Assembly: GCF_030866765.1 (NCBI RefSeq)
Contig: NZ_CP133017.1
Coordinates: 3,082,001-3,146,000 of the forward strand
Reading direction: 5' to 3'
DNA length: 64,000 nt
From: Paenibacillus silvisoli
Lineage (GTDB): Bacteria; Bacillota; Bacilli; Paenibacillales; Paenibacillaceae
In this document: positions 59,698-64,000 of the stretch, one piece after another
How the letters are laid out: each line of letters opens with the position of its first letter
Numbering within the stretch: position 1 is the stretch's first letter
Translations under genes and position numbers: made by a program
Notes under the pieces: generated by a model
Database searches by the model: none
What the model was told of the DNA's origin: nothing
What the model saw: only the letters and a program-made list of their open reading frames with translations

Positions 59698-60738
59698 TTA
59701 GAACAATCGGCGAGCCGTGACAAACCGGTCGCGCCACTGGCCTTCGAACTTCTCGAAATGGACGCCTTGCTTCTTCGAGTAGGTATGCAGAATCGTGTTG
59801 TCGCCGACATAGATGCCGACATGGCCGATATCGAGGCCGCGCGCGCTGAAGAAGAGCAGGTCGCCCTTGCGCAGCTCATCGAGCTTCACTTCTTTGCCTT
59901 CCTTCGCTTGATCGTAGGAGGTGCGGGGAAGATCGATGGATAGGACATGCTCAAACAGATGATTGACGAAAGAGGAGCAGTCGAACGTCTTCGTCTGATT
60001 GGTAGCCGCGCCGAATTCATATTCCGTCCCTAGATATTGAGAACCGAACGCGATGAGTTCATCGGCTTGCTTCGCGGTCAATGCCGGGCTCGAATAGTCG
60101 GTATACTTCGGCTTCGCCGAAACAAACCCGATTTTACGATCAGCGGTCTGCACCTCCAGCCAATACGGGTCGACTTCCCGGATGACATGGACATGCTCGC
60201 CAGTAGGAAGCATGCGTTCGATCGACGCAGCGTCAGTAGAATTCGGCGTCGTGCGCAAATTTACGCCATAGCGGATGGCGGTTTCGTATGTACTTGCGGA
60301 AGAGATCGTGATCGATCGGTCGAAGTTGTGCCATTGGACAACATTGCCGAGCATCTCGCTAATAAAGCGGAGCGGCACCATCGTGGCTCCGTTTATAATT
60401 TTTCCGGGCGTTGGGAGCGTCAGCTGCTCGCCGTTCCGCGTCGCTACCGCTTCACCGACCCGATAGGTGATGAGGGCGTTGTCTTTCGTAGCCGATACGG
60501 CATGGGCATGTTCGTCCCATTTGATTTTCGCGCCTTGCGCTTCGAAGATCGGGCGAAGCGGGACGAAGCTGACGCCGTTCTCGATGACGGGTTGAACCGG
60601 AAAAACAAGGGGCTGACCGTCGAGAAAAAGGGAAGGGGGCGGCTGCGTGCTTTCCGCATATGCGGTCGCTGCTTGAAATGGAGCCGTGAGCAGCAGGGAC
60701 AGGGCGGCGAGTGTAAACAATGGTGCTGTCTTTTGCAT
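59698..60738 (-). CDS. Secreted NlpC/P60 endopeptidase with stalk and SH3 domains
   Basis: A 346-residue exported protein. A signal peptide (residues 1-29, cleavage after AYA) is followed by a copper-amine-oxidase-N-like stalk domain (VSFVPLRPIFEAQGAKIKWD, TMVPLRFISEMLGNVVQW), a bacterial SH3 domain (GVNLRTTPNS) and a C-terminal NlpC/P60 peptidase with Cys in FDCSSFVNHL and His in DIGHVGIYVG. It cleaves peptide bonds in the cell wall, typically between D-Glu and diamino acid. I start at ATG 60738 with GAGGTG eight bases upstream; the open frame is longer. Its 3' end abuts the repeat cluster. Confidence 0.92.
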   Translation of the reverse strand: MQKTAPLFTLAALSLLLTAPFQAATAYAESTQPPPSLFLDGQPLVFPVQPVIENGVSFVPLRPIFEAQGAKIKWDEHAHAVSATKDNALITYRVGEAVATRNGEQLTLPTPGKIINGATMVPLRFISEMLGNVVQWHNFDRSITISSASTYETAIRYGVNLRTTPNSTDAASIERMLPTGEHVHVIREVDPYWLEVQTADRKIGFVSAKPKYTDYSSPALTAKQADELIAFGSQYLGTEYEFGAATNQTKTFDCSSFVNHLFEHVLSIDLPRTSYDQAKEGKEVKLDELRKGDLLFFSARGLDIGHVGIYVGDNTILHTYSKKQGVHFEKFEGQWRDRFVTARRLF

Positions 60739-60895
60739 GTCGAGGACACCTCTTCCTTCAAAGGTAATATATAGACGCAGAAAGTCCGGAATTGTTCCGC
60801 TTGTATCAATATGTTCATTGGGCAGAATCGGACAAGACTTGTATACTCGTACTAGATTACAATCCGGTACAGGATTGAATGAGGAGGTCTGCCGC

Positions 60896-61189
60896 ATGGG
60901 TTTCAATACATCAATGGGCCGTCTGCGCGTTATTACCCTGTTAGAAGGGCTTTCGTATCTGGTATTACTTGGAATTGCGATGCCGCTGAAGTATGCCGCC
61001 GATTTGCCGGAAGCCGTGAGAGTAGTCGGCTCGCTGCATGGTCTGTTTTTCACGCTCTATCTGCTGGCTGTCGCGCATGTGACGTTCGCTTACCGCTGGT
61101 CCATGTGGAAGGTGCTGTTCGCCGTTGCGTCCGCCTTCGTTCCGTTCGGAAATTTCTTGTTGGATCGCCGCCTGCTGCGGCAGAAATAA
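60896..61189 (+). CDS. DUF3817-family membrane protein
   Basis: Ninety-seven residues with three membrane helices; LRVITLLEGLSYLVLLGIAM and RVVGSLHGLFFTLYLLAVAH match DUF3817, a family of small integral membrane proteins of unknown role. GAGGAGG is eight bases before the ATG at 60896; earlier in-frame starts have none. The C-terminus is basic. It is divergent from the NlpC/P60 gene, with about 160 bp of shared upstream DNA. A terminator follows. Confidence 0.9.
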   Translation: MGFNTSMGRLRVITLLEGLSYLVLLGIAMPLKYAADLPEAVRVVGSLHGLFFTLYLLAVAHVTFAYRWSMWKVLFAVASAFVPFGNFLLDRRLLRQK

Positions 61190-61215
61190 TAGGCGGCCAT
61201 TCGTCTGCCTGCGAG

Positions 61216-61258
61216 AGTGTCGAGAATGTCCGAAAGGACGTTTCGGCACTTTTCTTTT
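61216..61258 (+). terminator. Rho-independent terminator
   Basis: AGTGTCGA and GTCC pair with GGAC and TCGGCACT around GAAA, with a small internal loop, then TTTCTTTTT. Confidence 0.8.
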
Positions 61259-61291
61259 TCGGCCCCGCAACGTATGCGCTTGCATAGAAGG

Positions 61292-61319
61292 TTGCTTAAC
61301 AACCGGATCGTTGTATACT
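61292..61319 (+). promoter_or_regulatory. Probable promoter of the selenium genes
   Basis: TTGCTT and TATACT are 16 bases apart, 62 bp upstream of selD. GGTTG/CAACC overlaps the -35 as a small inverted repeat. Confidence 0.55.
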
Positions 61320-61381
61320 GTTCTATGAAGCTGTTAGTTTGATGAACGAACACACACGAACAAAGGGAGCTAGAACCTCAT

Positions 61382-62455
61382 ATGACCCAAATGGAAAAAA
61401 TAAAATTGACGTCCCTCTCCAGCAAAGGCGGCTGCGGCTGCAAAATCGGTCCCGGCGATCTGAGACAGGTGATCGGCAGCCTACCGCCGGCCGTGCCGAA
61501 TCCGAATCTGCTGGTCGGCCTGGATACGAGCGACGACGCCGGCGTCTACAAGCTGACCGACGAGCTGGCGATCGTGCAAACGGTCGATTTTTTCACGCCG
61601 ATCGTCGATGATCCGTACTCGTTCGGCCAAATCGCCGCGGCCAATGCGATCAGCGACATTTACGCGATGGGCGGGACGCCGCTGACGGTGCTCAACATCG
61701 TCGCGTTCCCGATTACGACGCTGGACAAGCAAGTGCTGGCCGATATTCTCCGCGGCGCGTCGGATAAAGTGAAGGAAGCCGGCGCCACGCTCGTCGGCGG
61801 CCATTCCATCGACGACAAAGAGCCTAAATTCGGAATGGCGGTCACCGGCACGATCCATCCTGACCGCATACGCACGAATGCGGGCGCCCGTCCGGGAGAC
61901 AAGCTCATTCTGACGAAGCCGATCGGCGTCGGCATCATGACGACCTCGATCAAGAAGGATCAGCTGTCGGAGGACGAAATCGCGCGCGTTACGGGCGTTA
62001 TGGCGGCGCTGAACAAAACATCCGCCGAGATCATGAATAAATACGAGGTGCATGCTTGCACCGACGTAACCGGATTCGGGCTGCTGGGACATGCGTTGGA
62101 AATGGCGAAAGGCAGCGAAGCGGTCATTACGCTGAACTATGAGCGCGTGCCTGTGCTGCCACGAACGAGAGAGCTGGCAACGCTTGGCTTCGTGCCGGGC
62201 GGAACGAAGAACAATTTCGCGCATGTCAGCGGCGACGTGACGTTCCCGGAATCGATGGATCAGATCGACCGGTGGATTCTGTGCGATGCGGTGACATCGG
62301 GCGGCTTGCTGATTTCCGTTGAAGCGGGTCAAGCCGATGCGCTGCTTGCCGAGCTGGTCGAAGCCGGAATCGAGGCCGGATTGATCGGCGAGGTTACGCG
62401 CAAGGCTGAAGGCGATGGCACGGGACGCATTGTCGTACAGCGCGGGCAAGAGTAG
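61382..62455 (+). CDS. selD: Selenide, water dikinase (selenophosphate synthetase)
   Basis: The 357-residue enzyme makes selenophosphate from selenide and ATP. The N-terminal glycine-rich loop with the catalytic cysteine is LSSKGGCGCKIGPGDL (Cys18), encoded by TGC and not TGA, so it is the Cys form. GLDTSDDAGVYKL and VGGHSIDDKEPKFG carry the metal-binding Asp residues. It is followed after 31 bp by mnmH, which uses its product. No selA, selB or tRNA-Sec gene is in the window, so the selenophosphate may serve only the tRNA modification. Confidence 0.96.
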   Translation: MTQMEKIKLTSLSSKGGCGCKIGPGDLRQVIGSLPPAVPNPNLLVGLDTSDDAGVYKLTDELAIVQTVDFFTPIVDDPYSFGQIAAANAISDIYAMGGTPLTVLNIVAFPITTLDKQVLADILRGASDKVKEAGATLVGGHSIDDKEPKFGMAVTGTIHPDRIRTNAGARPGDKLILTKPIGVGIMTTSIKKDQLSEDEIARVTGVMAALNKTSAEIMNKYEVHACTDVTGFGLLGHALEMAKGSEAVITLNYERVPVLPRTRELATLGFVPGGTKNNFAHVSGDVTFPESMDQIDRWILCDAVTSGGLLISVEAGQADALLAELVEAGIEAGLIGEVTRKAEGDGTGRIVVQRGQE

Positions 62456-62486
62456 TTGATTCAGATACAAGCGAGGGACCTAGCAC

Positions 62487-63548
62487 ATGCTGCAAGAGAT
62501 TACGATAGATAATTGGAGAGCGCTGAAAGACCAAGGCAAGCACACGACGATCGATGTCAGGTCGCCGTCCGAATTTCGCGCGGCCAGCATTCCGGGCAGC
62601 GTGAACATTCCGTTGTTCGACGACGCGGAACGCGCCGAGATCGGCACGCTCTATAAGCAGGTCAGCGTGGAAGCGGCGAAGCAGCGGGGCTTGGAAATCG
62701 TATCGGCCAAGCTGCCCGCGTTCGTGCGCGCCTTCGCGGCCATTCCGGGCAAGAAAACCGTCTTCTGCTGGCGCGGCGGCATGAGAAGCAAAACATCCGC
62801 GACGTTAGTGTCGCTCATGGGCATTCAAGCTTCGCGATTGACGGGCGGATACCGCGCCTATCGTCAATGGGTCGTCGACCAGCTGGCGCAGATCGAGATT
62901 AAACCGACCGCGCTTGTTTTGCACGGCAATACGGGAAGCGGCAAGACGCGTTTGCTTCGCCGGTTAGCGGAAGAAGGCTATCCCGTACTGGACCTCGAAG
63001 CGATGGCCGGCCATCGGGGATCGATATTCGGGGAGATCGGCATGGATGCCCATAATCAGAAAATGTTCGATGCCTTATTGATCGAAGGGCTGCTCGCGAA
63101 CCGAAATGAATCGATTATGGCGATTGAGGCGGAGAGCAGACGAATCGGCAAAGTGATTTTGCCGGAAGCGGTCGTTGCCAAGAAGGAAGAGGGCATTCCG
63201 ATCGTCATCGATTTGCCGATTCAGGAGCGCGTAAAGCACATAATCGAAGACTATCAGCCTTGGCAAAATCCGGAGGCGTGCATGAACGCGTTCAAACGGA
63301 TCAAAAACCGGATTCACACGCCGATCGCGCATGAAATTCAAGGCTGTCTCGAAACGGAGCGGTACGAAGCCGCCGTCGAGATGCTGCTCGTCTACTATTA
63401 CGACCCTCGGTATGCTCATGCCGCTCCATATATGGATGATCGGCCGTGCTACCGAATACAAGCCAAAAATGCCGATGAAGCCTATAGCGAGTTGCTAGGC
63501 ATCATCCAACGGCACTGGGGGAACGGTTCAGGCGGTGTCAAAGGATGA
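62487..63548 (+). CDS. mnmH: tRNA 2-selenouridine synthase
   Basis: The 353-residue protein has an N-terminal rhodanese domain with the active-site cysteine in VFCWRGGMRSKTSATL, and a P-loop domain with LHGNTGSGKTRLLRRLAEEG near residue 145. It geranylates and then selenates 2-thiouridine at the tRNA wobble position, using selenophosphate from SelD. The RBS before the ATG is GCGAGGG. Its stop overlaps the ATG of the polysaccharide deacetylase, which is an unusual partner and may be a fortuitous operon. Confidence 0.95.
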   Translation: MLQEITIDNWRALKDQGKHTTIDVRSPSEFRAASIPGSVNIPLFDDAERAEIGTLYKQVSVEAAKQRGLEIVSAKLPAFVRAFAAIPGKKTVFCWRGGMRSKTSATLVSLMGIQASRLTGGYRAYRQWVVDQLAQIEIKPTALVLHGNTGSGKTRLLRRLAEEGYPVLDLEAMAGHRGSIFGEIGMDAHNQKMFDALLIEGLLANRNESIMAIEAESRRIGKVILPEAVVAKKEEGIPIVIDLPIQERVKHIIEDYQPWQNPEACMNAFKRIKNRIHTPIAHEIQGCLETERYEAAVEMLLVYYYDPRYAHAAPYMDDRPCYRIQAKNADEAYSELLGIIQRHWGNGSGGVKG

Positions 63549-64000
63549 AACCGCTCTGGAGGAGACTGACGCTGGCAGGCGCGGTCGTTCTCGTGCTGCT
63601 GCTCCTCCTGTTCGGACTGCAGTGGCTCATGAACGCTCGCAGCTTCCAGCTGTTCGGCGGCATCACGAATCATGTGGAAACCGATGAACCGAAAGTGGCG
63701 TTGACCTTCGACGACGGTCCGACCGAGAACGTCGAGCCAATCCTGGAGCTGCTCGGCAAGTACGACGCGAAAGCGACCTTCTTCGTTATCGGCAACGAGC
63801 TGGAAAGCCATATGGAGGAAGGCCGCAAGATCGTGCAGGCCGGTCATCAGCTGGGCAATCACTCATACTCGCATACGCGGATGCTGTTCAACAACCGGGC
63901 TTTCGTGAAGCGGGAGGTCGAACAGACGAACGAGCTGATCCGAAAGGCAGGCTTCGAAGGCGAGATTGATTTTCGTCCGCCTTACGGGAAGAAGCTGTAC
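63545..64000 (+). CDS. Polysaccharide deacetylase, 3' end outside window
   Basis: The 152 visible residues start with an uncleaved signal anchor (LAGAVVLVLLLLLFGLQWLM) and then a NodB domain. The metal-binding motif VALTFDDGPTENVEP and the GNHSYSHTRM zinc-ligand motif are present, as is RPPYGK near the window edge. Such enzymes remove acetyl groups from peptidoglycan or chitin-like glycans outside the membrane. The ATG at 63545 overlaps the mnmH stop (TGA 63546-63548), so they are coupled. AAGGATG is the only binding site. Confidence 0.93.
   Translation, partial: MKPLWRRLTLAGAVVLVLLLLLFGLQWLMNARSFQLFGGITNHVETDEPKVALTFDDGPTENVEPILELLGKYDAKATFFVIGNELESHMEEGRKIVQAGHQLGNHSYSHTRMLFNNRAFVKREVEQTNELIRKAGFEGEIDFRPPYGKKLY

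Noticed and set aside
61481-62470. Minus-strand open frame opposite selD
   Set aside because: selD is unmistakable; the antisense frame is a shadow.

Overview
This window looks like chromosomal DNA of a spore-forming, Gram-positive, moderately GC-rich bacterium, most probably Paenibacillus or a close relative in the Paenibacillaceae. The reasons are strong AGGAGG-type ribosome binding sites, frequent TTG and GTG starts, a YheC/D-like ATP-grasp protein, an S-layer homology protein, stalk-domain (copper amine oxidase N-terminal-like) secreted proteins, an L-box (lysine) riboswitch, many RDD, cupin and PhyH genes, and intergenic TAACGGTTGCCAC repeats of a kind I associate with this genus. I see no prophage, insertion sequence, rRNA, tRNA or CRISPR array.

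Layout. 1-9.4 kb is a sugar/nucleoside region: two Gfo/Idh/MocA oxidoreductases (the first cut by the window edge), a small lipoprotein, a LacI regulator facing an RpiB-type isomerase with three matching operator palindromes, an AraC regulator, a nucleoside hydrolase, two tandem ADP-ribosylglycohydrolase paralogues (the second with degenerate metal-site motifs) and a P-loop kinase. 9.5-14.3 kb holds a cold-shock gene, several small membrane or hypothetical genes and a nitrilase-family enzyme with an N-terminal beta-rich domain. 14.3-16.2 kb is a lysine riboswitch controlling a LysP-type permease. 16.2-26.9 kb is mixed: YnfA, a membrane metallophosphoesterase, a YheC/D-like protein, a cupin/racemase-like pair, an Hpt-REC-GGDEF-REC regulator, an MFS carrier and two orphan OppB/OppC-like permeases. 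27-36.6 kb carries SelO followed by a fragment of a PatB/MalY aminotransferase, an SDR, two PhyH oxygenases, a YfnA-type permease, 3-methyladenine glycosylase I, an MFS carrier and an XRE regulator with an exact 29-residue repeat. 36.7-44.1 kb has a dual-specificity phosphatase, a nucleotidyltransferase translationally coupled to a UvrA paralogue, and cell-envelope proteins.

44.2-52.6 kb is the clearest pathway: a six-gene phenylalanine/tyrosine catabolic operon in the order hppD, hmgA, acyl/acetoacetyl-CoA synthetase, unknown gene, fahA, phhA. No glutathione-type maleylacetoacetate isomerase is present, so the unknown 317-residue protein is a candidate for that missing step. 52.6-60.7 kb holds envelope and two-component genes plus a four-copy inverted repeat. 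60.9-64 kb has a DUF3817 gene, then selD and mnmH (selenophosphate and tRNA 2-selenouridine synthesis), with a polysaccharide deacetylase overlapping mnmH and running off the window.

Points most worth following up are the unknown gene in the homogentisate operon, the paired canonical-like and degenerate ADP-ribosylglycohydrolases, the nucleotidyltransferase-UvrA pair, two genes whose only well-placed start codons are ATT or ATC, the repeat-rich XRE regulator, and the lipoprotein ORF that reads through a terminator.
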